Assembly (NCBI RefSeq): GCF_014202475.1
Contig: NZ_JACHGV010000005.1
Span: 310,001-374,000, forward strand
Source: Streptomyces paradoxus
GTDB lineage: Bacteria; Actinomycetota; Actinomycetes; Streptomycetales; Streptomycetaceae
Direction: 5' to 3'
DNA length: 64,000 nucleotides
In this document: positions 6,765 to 14,524 of the stretch, one piece after another
Position numbering within the stretch: position 1 is the first letter of the stretch
How the letters are laid out: each line of letters starts with the position of its first letter
Notes under the pieces: model-generated
The model's input: the letters and a program-made list of their open reading frames with translations, nothing else
Databases searched by the model: none
What the model was told of the DNA's origin: nothing
Made by a program: the position numbers and the translations under genes

Positions 6765-9700
6765 ATGGACGGTGTACCGAACGGTGTGCCGCGCGTACCG
6801 GAGCAGCGGCGTTTCGACTCCACGCCGGCATCGCCGGGGTCTGCGACGACGGCCGAGCCGGAGAGGCCGGCCGAGCCAGTGACCCTGCGCTTCAGCGTGC
6901 TCGGCCCCGTGCGCGCCTGGCGCGGTGACGAGCCGGTCGCCACCGGATCCCCCCAGCAACGCGCCCTGCTCGCCGCCCTGCTGCTGCGCGAGGGCCGGAC
7001 GGCCACGGCGGCGGAGCTGATCGACGCCCTGTGGGGCGATGAATCGCCCTCGCAGGCACTGGCGGCGGTACGGACGTACGCCTCCCGCCTGCGCAAGGTG
7101 CTGGACCCGGGCGGCGAGGGACGCCGGGCGGGCGGCACCTCCGCCGTCCTGGTCAGCGAGTCCGGCGGCTACGCGGTCCGCGGTCTCGCCGAGGGCGCCC
7201 TGGACCTCACCGTCGCCCACGACCTGGCGACCGAGGCGGAGAAGGCCCGCTCCGCCGGCGACCTGTGCCACGCCCGCGACACCCTGCGCCGCGCCCTCGC
7301 CCTGTGGGACGGGGAGACCCTGGCCGGAGTGCCCGGCCCCTACGCCGAAGCCCAGCGCGTGCGTCTGGAGGAGTGGCGGCTCCAACTCCTCGAATCGCGC
7401 CTGGACATGGATCTTGAGCAGGGCTGTCACGCCGAGGCCGTCTCCGAGCTCACGGCCCTCACCGCGGCCCATCCGCTGCGCGAGCGGCTCCGCGAGCTGC
7501 TGATGCTGGCGCTCTACCGCAGCGGCCGCCAGGCCGAGGCCCTTGCCGTGTACGCCGACACCCGCCGTCTGCTCGCCGACGAACTCGGCGTGGACCCGCG
7601 CCCCGGCCTGAGCGAGCTGCAGCAGCGGATCCTCCAGGCGGACCCGGGCCTGGCGGAGCCCTCCTCCCCGGCCCCCGAACCGGCCTCCGTGCCGGTCCGC
7701 CCCGCGCAACTGCCCGCGACTGTTCCGGACTTCACCGGCCGTACCGCCTTCGTCCGCGAACTGGGCGACATCCTCGCCTCCGCCGAGGGCCGGGTCATGG
7801 CGGTCTCGGCACTGGCCGGCATCGGCGGCGTCGGCAAGACGACCCTCGCGGTGCACGTGGCCCACCAGGCGCGCACGGCGTTCCCGGACGGGCAGCTGTA
7901 CGTCGACCTGCAGGGCGCGGGCGCCTTGGCGGCGGAGCCGGAGACGGTCCTCGGCTCCTTCCTGCGGGCCCTCGGCACGGCCGACTCGGCGATCCCCGAC
8001 TCCCTGGAGGAACGCGCGGCCCTCTACCGCTCGGTCCTGGCCGGCCGCCGGGTCCTGGTCCTGCTGGACAACGCCCGGGACGCCGCCCAGGTGCGCCCCC
8101 TGCTGCCCGGCACGGACGGCTGCGCCGCGCTGGTCACCTCCCGTACGCGGATGGTGGACCTGGCGGGCGCCCACCTGATCGACCTGGACGTGATGTCCCC
8201 GGACGAGGCGCTGGCGCTGTTCACGAAGATCGTGGGCGAGGAGCGGGTGGCGTCCGAGCGCGAGGCCGCCCTGGACGTGGTGGCGGCCTGCGGCTTCCTC
8301 CCGCTGGCCATCCGCATCGCGGCGTCCCGCCTCGCGGCCCGCCGCACCTGGACGGTGTCGGTCCTCGCGGCGAAGCTCGCCGACGAGCGCCGCCGCCTGG
8401 ACGAACTCCAGGCCGGCGACCTGGCCGTCAAGGCCACCTTCGAACTCGGCTACGGCCAGCTGGAACCGGCCCAGGCCCGCGCGTTCCGCCTGCTGGGCCT
8501 CGCGGACGGCCCCGACATCTCCCTCGCCGCGGCGGCGGCGGTCCTGGACCTCCCGGCCGAGGACACGGAGGACCTGCTGGAGTCCCTCGTGGACACCTCC
8601 CTCCTCGAATCGGCGGCCCCCGGCCGCTACCGCTTCCACGATCTGGTGCGGCTCTACGCGCGTGCCTGCGCCGAAAGGGACGAACTTCCCCCGAGCGAAA
8701 GGGGGTCGGCGCTGTCCAGGCTGCTGGACTTCTACCTGGCGTCCGCGGCGGGCGTGTACGCGATCGAGCGCCCCGGGGACCGGCTGGTGGATCACCTGGA
8801 GCCCACGTCGTACCCGGGGCTGCGGTTCGACGACCGGCACGCGGCGCAGGACTGGCTGTACGCGGAGGCCATCTGCCTCCTCGCGTGCGTACGGCAGTCC
8901 GCGGGGCGGCCGGAGACCCTCCCCCGGGCGATCGACATGCTGTGGGCGGCGCACGACCTCTCCGAGTCGGGGGCCAACTCCAGGGAGTACGAGGCGACGG
9001 CCGAGGCGCTCGTCGGCGCGGCCCGCTCGCACGGCCTCGGGCGGGCGGAGGCACGAGCGCTGATGACGCTCGTCAACGTCCACCACGTGAGCGGCCGTTT
9101 CGAACGGGCCGAGGAGGAGGCGGAACGGGCCATCCTCCTCGCGCAGGAGTCCGACGACCTGCTCCCCGTCTGCTGGGCGCGCAACGCGCGCGGCATCATC
9201 GCGCTGTACCAGAACCGCCACACGGACGGCGAGGAGCACCTCTCCCGGGCCATCGAGCACTTCCGGGCCCTGGGCGACCGTCCGGGCGAGGCCGCCGCGC
9301 TCTGCAACCTCTCCCGGATCCACCTGGCGACCGGGCGGACCCAGAGTGCGGTCGCGCTGGCCCAGGAGGGCATCGACATCTACGACGGCATGGGCAACTC
9401 GATGCGCGGGGCGAACGCCCGCTACGCCCTCGGGCTCGCCCTCACCCAGAGCGGCGAACTGGGCGACGCTGCCGCCCGGCTCCAGGAGGCCCTGGAGGTC
9501 TTCCGCGACAGCAGGCAGCGCCTCTGGGAGGGCATGAGCCTGTTCCGGCTGGCCGAGGTCGATCTCGCAGCCCGGCGCGCGGCCCGCGCGGCCGCCAACG
9601 CCGAGATGGCGCTCACCGTGCTGCGCGGGATCGGCGGGGAGTGGCGGCGGGGCAACGTCCTCACGGTGCTCGGGCGCGCGCTCAGCGGCATCGGCCAGAC

Positions 9701-9809
9701 CGGCCGGGCCCAGGTCTGCTGGCAGGAAGCGGCCGGGATCTACGAGGAGCTGGGCTCACCGGAGGCGGCCGAGGTGCGTGCGCTGCTGTCCCCGGTGCAG
9801 GCGGCCTGA
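6765..9809 (+). CDS. afsR: AfsR: SARP-family global regulator with NB-ARC and TPR domains
   Basis: This 1014-residue regulator has an OmpR-like winged-helix DNA-binding domain at ~45-135 (LRFSVLGPVRAWR, PQQRALLAALLLREG) and a bacterial transcriptional activation domain at ~140-290. An NB-ARC ATPase follows with Walker A GIGGVGKTTL at ~352, and then a C-terminal TPR array from ~740. The architecture and wording match AfsR (about 990 residues in S. coelicolor). AfsR is phosphorylated by Ser/Thr kinases such as AfsK, has ATPase activity and activates afsS to raise secondary metabolism. Identity is supported by the afsS-like gene immediately downstream. The N-terminal ~40 residues are low-complexity. 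It acts in the cytosol on DNA. Confidence 0.93.
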   Translation: MDGVPNGVPRVPEQRRFDSTPASPGSATTAEPERPAEPVTLRFSVLGPVRAWRGDEPVATGSPQQRALLAALLLREGRTATAAELIDALWGDESPSQALAAVRTYASRLRKVLDPGGEGRRAGGTSAVLVSESGGYAVRGLAEGALDLTVAHDLATEAEKARSAGDLCHARDTLRRALALWDGETLAGVPGPYAEAQRVRLEEWRLQLLESRLDMDLEQGCHAEAVSELTALTAAHPLRERLRELLMLALYRSGRQAEALAVYADTRRLLADELGVDPRPGLSELQQRILQADPGLAEPSSPAPEPASVPVRPAQLPATVPDFTGRTAFVRELGDILASAEGRVMAVSALAGIGGVGKTTLAVHVAHQARTAFPDGQLYVDLQGAGALAAEPETVLGSFLRALGTADSAIPDSLEERAALYRSVLAGRRVLVLLDNARDAAQVRPLLPGTDGCAALVTSRTRMVDLAGAHLIDLDVMSPDEALALFTKIVGEERVASEREAALDVVAACGFLPLAIRIAASRLAARRTWTVSVLAAKLADERRRLDELQAGDLAVKATFELGYGQLEPAQARAFRLLGLADGPDISLAAAAAVLDLPAEDTEDLLESLVDTSLLESAAPGRYRFHDLVRLYARACAERDELPPSERGSALSRLLDFYLASAAGVYAIERPGDRLVDHLEPTSYPGLRFDDRHAAQDWLYAEAICLLACVRQSAGRPETLPRAIDMLWAAHDLSESGANSREYEATAEALVGAARSHGLGRAEARALMTLVNVHHVSGRFERAEEEAERAILLAQESDDLLPVCWARNARGIIALYQNRHTDGEEHLSRAIEHFRALGDRPGEAAALCNLSRIHLATGRTQSAVALAQEGIDIYDGMGNSMRGANARYALGLALTQSGELGDAAARLQEALEVFRDSRQRLWEGMSLFRLAEVDLAARRAARAAANAEMALTVLRGIGGEWRRGNVLTVLGRALSGIGQTGRAQVCWQEAAGIYEELGSPEAAEVRALLSPVQAA

Positions 9810-9822
9810 GCAGCGGTCGGGG

Positions 9823-9841
9823 CGTTCATCAATCGTTTATC
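9823..9841 (+). promoter_or_regulatory. AfsR/PhoP-type direct repeats in the afsS promoter
   Basis: Two direct repeats, CGTTCATC and CGTTTATC, lie 11 bp apart in the 217-bp afsR-afsS intergenic region. Tandem 11-bp-spaced GTTCAnC-like repeats are the form recognised by AfsR and by PhoP at afsS promoters, where they overlap the -35 region. The match is seen in sequence and the binding is inferred from the family. Confidence 0.7.
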
Positions 9842-10026
9842 CCCCCACGCCATCATGGACGCAGTCGATCCGTCGCGTCGGGGGGCAGACGGGTCACTGC
9901 ACGGGCCTCGCTCTGATGTTTCAGGGTGAGCGGGCCCGGGCGGGCCTGCCCGGCCATCCTCGGGGGAGTGACCGGGCAGGCCCGTCGACCTCACTGCCTG
10001 TTCCATGTCAAGGGGAGTTGACGATC

Positions 10027-10203
10027 ATGAGCGACGAGCTCAAGCCGCAGGACCTGCACGCCACCGACGAGCCGCTGGAGACCAAGGACCTGCACGCCAC
10101 GGACGAGGGCGCCGTCAAGAAGCAGGACCTGCACGCCACCGGCGAGCCGCTGGAGACGAAGGACCTGCACGCCACGTCGGAGCCCTTCAAGCCGACGAAG
10201 TAA
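10027..10203 (+). CDS. afsS: AfsS-like small repeat protein (sigma-like protein)
   Basis: This 58-residue hydrophilic protein is built of four imperfect repeats of (Q/K)DLHAT(D/G/S)E, spaced 12-14 residues apart. The first two units are nearly duplicated in the second two. The ATG is preceded by AAGGGGAG. Position (directly after afsR), size (AfsS is 63 residues in S. coelicolor) and internal repeats point to AfsS, the AfsR target that raises antibiotic production by an unknown mechanism. From memory, the S. coelicolor protein has repeats around DNHMP, so the repeat wording differs here. It has no Cys, no signal peptide and no membrane segment. Confidence 0.8.
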   Translation: MSDELKPQDLHATDEPLETKDLHATDEGAVKKQDLHATGEPLETKDLHATSEPFKPTK

Positions 10204-10220
10204 GCCACCACGCACGGGGT

Positions 10221-10259
10221 TCGGCCGCGGCGGCGCGGAGGGGGAGCCGTCGCGGCCGA
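10221..10259 (+). terminator. Strong hairpin terminator after afsS
   Basis: A 14-bp stem (TCGGCCGCGGCGGC with GCCGTCGCGGCCGA, one G-U pair) with an 11-nt loop begins 18 bases after the afsS stop. It should end the afsR-afsS transcription unit. Confidence 0.75.
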
Positions 10260-10465
10260 GGTGTGTCCGGCCACGGAAACGGAACTCTGGCATGACGCCA
10301 CCTGTGCCGGCTCATCCCACGTGATCTCACACCAGACCGATTTGCTCGCCTCGCTCTGATCGCTCTGATCGACACCCCAGCGAAGCGCATCGCGTCGAGC
10401 GCGGTGAGCCGGGAAGTTATCCACAGGCCGCCCAGGCCTGCCGTGTTTCCTGCGATCTTGGCGGC

Positions 10466-11358
10466 GTGGAAGAACGAACGGCGCTACGGGCGCTGACGCC
10501 CTGGCGTCGGGCTGGCCCGCCCGGAGCCTCACCCGTGCCCTTCGGGCGGAGGGCTGGGGCCGGCTTCAGGCCGGGGCTTGGCTGGAGCCCGGGCGGGCCG
10601 CGGACCTCCCCACCCGGCTGCGAGCCGTCCAGCTCCTCACTCCCCGACTCGTCGTGAGCCACCGTTCCGCCGCCGCCCTCTGGCGCATCGAGACCCTCAC
10701 CCCTGTTGCTGAAGCGCCCTTGGAGTTCCTCGACCCCGACCTCAGCTTCCGCGGCAAGGCCAAGGGTGTGCACGTGCGGCGGATGTTCCTCGCCCCCGAG
10801 GACGTGGCCCTGCGGCAGGGCCTGCGGGTCACCAGTCCCGTACGGACTCTCGTCGACCTGCTCCGCTCCCTGCCGAGGGACGACGCGTTCGTCGCCCTGG
10901 AGTCGGCGGTGACCCACCGTCGGGCCGGGTCCGCACGAAGGGCGCCGCTTGCCGGACTGGACGCGGTGGCGGCGGCACACCCGTCGCGGGGGTCGGCGAA
11001 GACCCGCCGATGGCTCGACTTGTGCGACCCTCGGGCCGGATCGCCGGCCGAGACCGTCGCCCGCCTGCGCATGGCCGACACCGGCCTTCGGCCCGAGACT
11101 CAGGTCGAACTGTTCACCCCGCTCGGCCGTCGCGTCGTCCTCGACTTCCTGTTCCGGCGCGAGGGGCTGGCGGTCGAGATCGAGGGCTACGCCTACCACG
11201 GCACCCGCGAGGCGCACCGGCGGGACGTCTCCCGCTTCAACCAGGTCCTCCAGTGCCCCGAGGTGCGCAGCCTGCTGCGCTTCACCGCCCAGGACGTGTT
11301 CCACCGCCCTGCCGGGATGCTCGCGGAGATTCGCGCGGCGCTGCTCGCCCTCGGGTGA
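10466..11358 (+). pseudogene. DUF559-type (Vsr/restriction-endonuclease-like fold) protein, apparent frameshift near codon 12
   Basis: The body from GTG 10654 encodes 234 residues: an SHRSAAALW segment like AbiEi-type regulators, then a C-terminal region with DFLFRREGLAVEIEGYAYHG. This matches the DUF559 very-short-patch-repair-like fold (D...E-x-E). Homologous coding continues upstream without a start (GWPARSLTRALRAEGWGRL, GAWLEPGR). A GTG at 10466 in another frame supplies a sensible N-terminus, MEERTALRALTP. Adding one C to the CCC run at 10499-10501 would fuse both into a ~297-residue protein. Either the gene is frameshifted or the base call is wrong. If real, a shorter product from 10654 remains possible. 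Function is unknown. Confidence 0.65.
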
Positions 11359-11447
11359 GGAGACAGTGGAGCGGATGGGCCGTGTCCGGACGGGCATGCC
11401 CAGGTGCAGGGAGGGGGCTGGAGCCCAAGCGCTCCAGTACCACGTAG

Positions 11448-11462
11448 CTGACGCCCCGTCAG
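11448..11462. promoter_or_regulatory. CTGAC-N5-GTCAG operator
   Basis: A perfect CTGAC-N5-GTCAG inverted repeat lies 12 bp before the GTG start of the amidohydrolase operon. This is the promoter-proximal place expected for a repressor site. It has the same form as the sites at 3.9, 14.5 and 34.2 kb. Confidence 0.7.
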
Positions 11463-11474
11463 ATCAGCGCTACC

Positions 11475-12731
11475 GTGAGCGCCATGGACACCCACGACAG
11501 CACGTTTCCGCTGATCATCTCCGTGGACGACCACACCGTGGAGCCCGCGAGCGTCTGGCAGGACCGGCTTCCGGGGAAGTACCGGGATGCCGGACCGCGG
11601 ATCGTCCGGGCCCCCGTGAAGGAAATGACCTTTCTGGGCGGGCGTTTCAAGCCGGTCATGGGGCAGCCCGGGGACGACGGGCCCGTCGGGGACTGGTGGG
11701 TCTACGAGGATCTGCGGCGGCCCCTGACCCGGCTCGACACCGCCGTCGGGTACGACAGGGACGAGATCCGGCTGGAGGTCATCACCTACGAGCAGATGCG
11801 GCCCGGGTCCTACGACGTCACCGAGCGGCTCGCCGACATGGACGTCAACCACGTCCAGTCCGCCCTCTGCTTCCCCACGTTCCCGCGCTTCTGCGGCCAG
11901 ACCTTCACCGAGGCGAAGGACCACGAGCTGGGCCTGCTCTGCGTGCGGGCCTACAACGACTGGATGGTGGAGGAGTGGTGCGGCCCGGACGCGCACGGGC
12001 GGCTCATACCCCTGCCCATCGTCCCCCTGTGGGACGCCGGGCTGGCGGCGGCGGAGGTCCGGCGCAACGCCGCCCGCGGGGTCCGCGCCGTCGCCTTCTC
12101 CGAGATACCGCCGTTCCTCGGCCTGCCCTCCATCCACACCGACGGCTGGGACCCCTTCCTCGAAGCGTGCGACGAGACGGGCACGGTCGTCGCCATGCAC
12201 ATCGGCTCCAGCAGCCGCATGCCCTCCACCTCGGCGGACGCCCCGCCCGCCGTCGGCTCCACCATCACCTACGCCAACTGCTGCTTCTCCATGGTCGACT
12301 GGCTGATGAGCGGCAAGTTCGAGCAGTTCCCGAACCTCAAGGTCATGTACGCCGAGGGGCAGATCGGCTGGATCCCCTACATCCTGGAGCGGGCCGACGT
12401 GGTGTGGGAGGAGAACCGCGGCTGGGGCGGAGTCGCCGACAAGGTGCACCGGCCACCGTCCGAGCTCTTCGCCGAGCACGTCCACGGCTGCTTCTTCGAC
12501 GACGCCTTCGGCCTGCGCAACCTCGACTCCATCGGCGTCGGCAACGTCCTCTACGAGACCGACTACCCGCACTCCGACTCCACCTGGCCCAAGTCCCGCG
12601 AGGTCGGCGAGGCGCAGATGGGGCACCTGGAGGCGGAGGTGGTCGAGCGAATCGTGCGCGGCAACGCCATCGAGCTGCTCGGGCTCACCGCCGAGGGCCT
12701 GTGGCCGGGCGGCGGCGGTGGTGCGCGGTGA
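11475..12731 (+). CDS. Amidohydrolase family (COG2159, TIM-barrel) protein
   Basis: This 418-residue protein belongs to the amidohydrolase_2/COG2159 group, which contains metal-dependent decarboxylases and hydrolases of carboxylated or ring-opened intermediates. Seen features are a modified N-terminal metal motif (SVDDHTVEP rather than D-x-H-x-H), a central TIM-barrel His in VVAMHIGSSS near residue 238, and the C-terminal barrel motif YETDYPHSDSTWP near 361 with Asp and His ligands. The start is GTG 11475 or ATG 11484. It is the first gene of an operon with an LLM oxidoreductase and an SDR, directly downstream of a CTGAC-N5-GTCAG operator. The substrate is unknown. Confidence 0.88.
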   Translation: MSAMDTHDSTFPLIISVDDHTVEPASVWQDRLPGKYRDAGPRIVRAPVKEMTFLGGRFKPVMGQPGDDGPVGDWWVYEDLRRPLTRLDTAVGYDRDEIRLEVITYEQMRPGSYDVTERLADMDVNHVQSALCFPTFPRFCGQTFTEAKDHELGLLCVRAYNDWMVEEWCGPDAHGRLIPLPIVPLWDAGLAAAEVRRNAARGVRAVAFSEIPPFLGLPSIHTDGWDPFLEACDETGTVVAMHIGSSSRMPSTSADAPPAVGSTITYANCCFSMVDWLMSGKFEQFPNLKVMYAEGQIGWIPYILERADVVWEENRGWGGVADKVHRPPSELFAEHVHGCFFDDAFGLRNLDSIGVGNVLYETDYPHSDSTWPKSREVGEAQMGHLEAEVVERIVRGNAIELLGLTAEGLWPGGGGGAR

Positions 12732-13648
12732 GCCTGCGGTACGGGATGCAGCTCCCCGTCCAGTCGCAGAGCACCCTCTACGCAGAGGGCTGGGAGGCGG
12801 AGGCCGGGCCGGAGGACCTGCTGGAGATCGCACGCGCCGCCGACCGGGCCGGGTTCGACTACCTGGCCAGTTGTGATCACGTCGGCATCCCGCGCCGCCT
12901 CGCCGCCGCGATGAGCACCGTCTGGTACGACCCGGTCGCCACCCTCGCCTTCCTCGCCGCCGCCACCGAACGCGTCCGGCTGCTCAGCCATGTCGCGATC
13001 GTCGGGCTGCGGCACCCCCTGCTCACCGCCAAGCAGTACGCCACCCTCGACCACCTCAGCGGGGGCCGGCTGGTCCTCGGGGTCGGAGCCGGGCACGTGC
13101 GGGAGGAGTTCGAGGCGCTGGGCGTCGACTTCCGCGGGCGCGGCGCCGTGCTGGACGAGTGCCTCGACGCCCTCCGCGCCGCCCTGGGGCCCGAGGAGTT
13201 CCCCGAGCACCACGGCAAGCTGTACGACTTCGAGGGGCTCGGGCAGCGGCCCCGGCCGGTGCAGGACCGGGTTCCCGTCTGGGTCGGCGGCTCCTCGCCC
13301 GCCGCCGTACGCCGGGCCGCGCTCAAGGGCGACGGGTGGCTGCCGCAGGGGGATCCGAGGGACCGGCTGCCGGCGCAGATCGCCCGCATCGGGGAACTGC
13401 GCGAGGAGGCCCGTGCGCGGGGCCCGTTCACCGTGGGTGCCATTGCCGAGCCGCTGTACGCCGGGACGCCCCGGTGGGACGTGGGGCGGCGCACCCTCAC
13501 CGGCGCGCCGCGGGAACTCGCCGAGTCGCTGCGGGCGTACCGGGCGATGGGCGTGCACCAGATCCAGCTGCGGTTCCGAAGCCGGAGCCGCAGCGAACTG
13601 ACCGATCAGATCGCGGCGTTCGGCGCCGAGGTCGCCCCCGAGCTGTGA
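12728..13648 (+). CDS. LLM-class (luciferase-like) F420-dependent oxidoreductase
   Basis: This 306-residue luciferase-like TIM-barrel protein contains YATLDHLSGGRLVLGVGAGH near residue 99-118, the hallmark of the LLM family, and VPVWVGGSSPAAV near 180. The GTG start overlaps the amidohydrolase stop (GTGA), which indicates translational coupling. The sequence resembles the actinobacterial TIGR-type F420 subgroup more than FMN alkane monooxygenases. Cofactor F420 is likely because fbiC lies 9 kb away, but FMN cannot be excluded. It probably acts on the same substrate stream as the adjacent amidohydrolase and SDR. Confidence 0.87.
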   Translation: MSLRYGMQLPVQSQSTLYAEGWEAEAGPEDLLEIARAADRAGFDYLASCDHVGIPRRLAAAMSTVWYDPVATLAFLAAATERVRLLSHVAIVGLRHPLLTAKQYATLDHLSGGRLVLGVGAGHVREEFEALGVDFRGRGAVLDECLDALRAALGPEEFPEHHGKLYDFEGLGQRPRPVQDRVPVWVGGSSPAAVRRAALKGDGWLPQGDPRDRLPAQIARIGELREEARARGPFTVGAIAEPLYAGTPRWDVGRRTLTGAPRELAESLRAYRAMGVHQIQLRFRSRSRSELTDQIAAFGAEVAPEL

Positions 13649-13657
13649 GGAGACCCC

Positions 13658-14428
13658 ATGGGCAAGCTCGACGGACGGGTCGTCATCGTCACCGGCGCCG
13701 CACGCGGCCAGGGTGAGCAGGAGGCCCGGCTGTTCGCGGCCGAGGGGGCCCGGGTGGTCCTCGCGGACGTGCTCGACGACCAGGGCGAGGCCCTCGCCAA
13801 GGAGATCGGCGCGCGGTACGTCCATCTGGACGTGGGCCGGGAGGAAGACTGGCGGGCCGCCGTCGCCGCCACCCGAGAGGCCTACGGCCATGTCGACGGG
13901 CTCGTCAACAACGCCGGGATCCTGCGCTTCAACTCCCTCCTCGACACACCCCTCGACGAGTTCATGCAGGTCGTCCAGGTCAACCAGGTGGGCTGCCTCC
14001 TCGGCATCAAGGCGGTCGCCCCGGAGATGGCCGACGGGGGCACGATCGTCAACACCGCCTCCTGCACGGGCCTGACCGGGATGGCCGCGGTGGGCGCCTA
14101 CGCCGCGACCAAGCACGCCGTGGTCGGCCTGACCCGGGTCGCCGCCCTGGAGCTGGCGGGGCGGGGGATACGCGTCAACGCCGTCTGCCCGGGGGCCATC
14201 GACACGGCGATGTCCAACCCGGCGCGGCTGGACCCGGACGCCGACCCGGGGGAGACGGCGAAGGGCCTCGACCGGCTGTACCGCAAGCTCGTGCCGCTGG
14301 GCAGGGCCGGGCGGCCCGAGGAGGTGGCCAGGCTCGCGCTGTTCCTGACCTCGGAGGACTCGTCGTACATCACGGGCCAGCCGTTCGTGATCGACGGCGG
14401 ATGGCTGGCCGGGGTCAGCATTATCTGA
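13658..14428 (+). CDS. Short-chain dehydrogenase/reductase (SDR)
   Basis: This 256-residue classical SDR has TGAARGQG at ~12-19 for NAD(P) binding, Asp near 37 at the end of strand 2 (VLADV, suggesting NAD), the NNAG motif near 86, and the catalytic Ser/Tyr/Lys set (NTASCTG near 132, YAATK near 148). It starts 9 bp after the LLM gene with an AGGAG ribosome site and completes the operon. Its stop codon lies inside a partial CTGAC-N5-ATCAG repeat. It is probably a cytosolic alcohol or hydroxyacyl-CoA dehydrogenase in the same catabolic route. The substrate is unknown. Confidence 0.92.
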   Translation: MGKLDGRVVIVTGAARGQGEQEARLFAAEGARVVLADVLDDQGEALAKEIGARYVHLDVGREEDWRAAVAATREAYGHVDGLVNNAGILRFNSLLDTPLDEFMQVVQVNQVGCLLGIKAVAPEMADGGTIVNTASCTGLTGMAAVGAYAATKHAVVGLTRVAALELAGRGIRVNAVCPGAIDTAMSNPARLDPDADPGETAKGLDRLYRKLVPLGRAGRPEEVARLALFLTSEDSSYITGQPFVIDGGWLAGVSII

Positions 14429-14500
14429 CACACCATCAGCTATTGACGCTCCCGAGGGCCGGTGGAACAGTCTGACTCATAAATCTGACGGTGCGTCAGA
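14425..14500. promoter_or_regulatory. Operator region with a perfect TCTGACG-N3-CGTCAGA palindrome
   Basis: A perfect 7-3-7 palindrome lies at 14484-14500 (core CTGAC-N5-GTCAG), 24 bp before the LLM monooxygenase start. A weaker copy, CTGAC-N5-ATCAG, is at 14425-14439. A possible -35 (TTGACG) lies between them near 14443. This is the third member of the shared operator set. Confidence 0.72.
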
Positions 14501-14524
14501 ACAACGCAGGGGCGGTGAACCTCC

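Noticed and set aside
6717..9323. A long open frame on the minus strand (868 codons) opposite afsR
   Set aside because: It is antisense to a complete, recognisable AfsR frame and its product is low-complexity Gly/Arg/Val-rich, as expected of a shadow in GC-rich DNA.
10027..10203. CRISPR-like array suggested by repeats in the afsS region
   Set aside because: The repeats are in-frame protein repeats of ~36-40 bp without spacers of even length, and no cas genes are present.
10417..10426. Replication origin suggested by a DnaA-box-like sequence
   Set aside because: There is only one box, no cluster and no dnaA/dnaN genes, and the region is GC-rich with regulatory genes.
10466..10657. Independent 63-codon gene before the DUF559 body
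   Set aside because: Only its first dozen codons look coding. The rest loses family sense while the other frame matches the family, so a frameshift explains it better.
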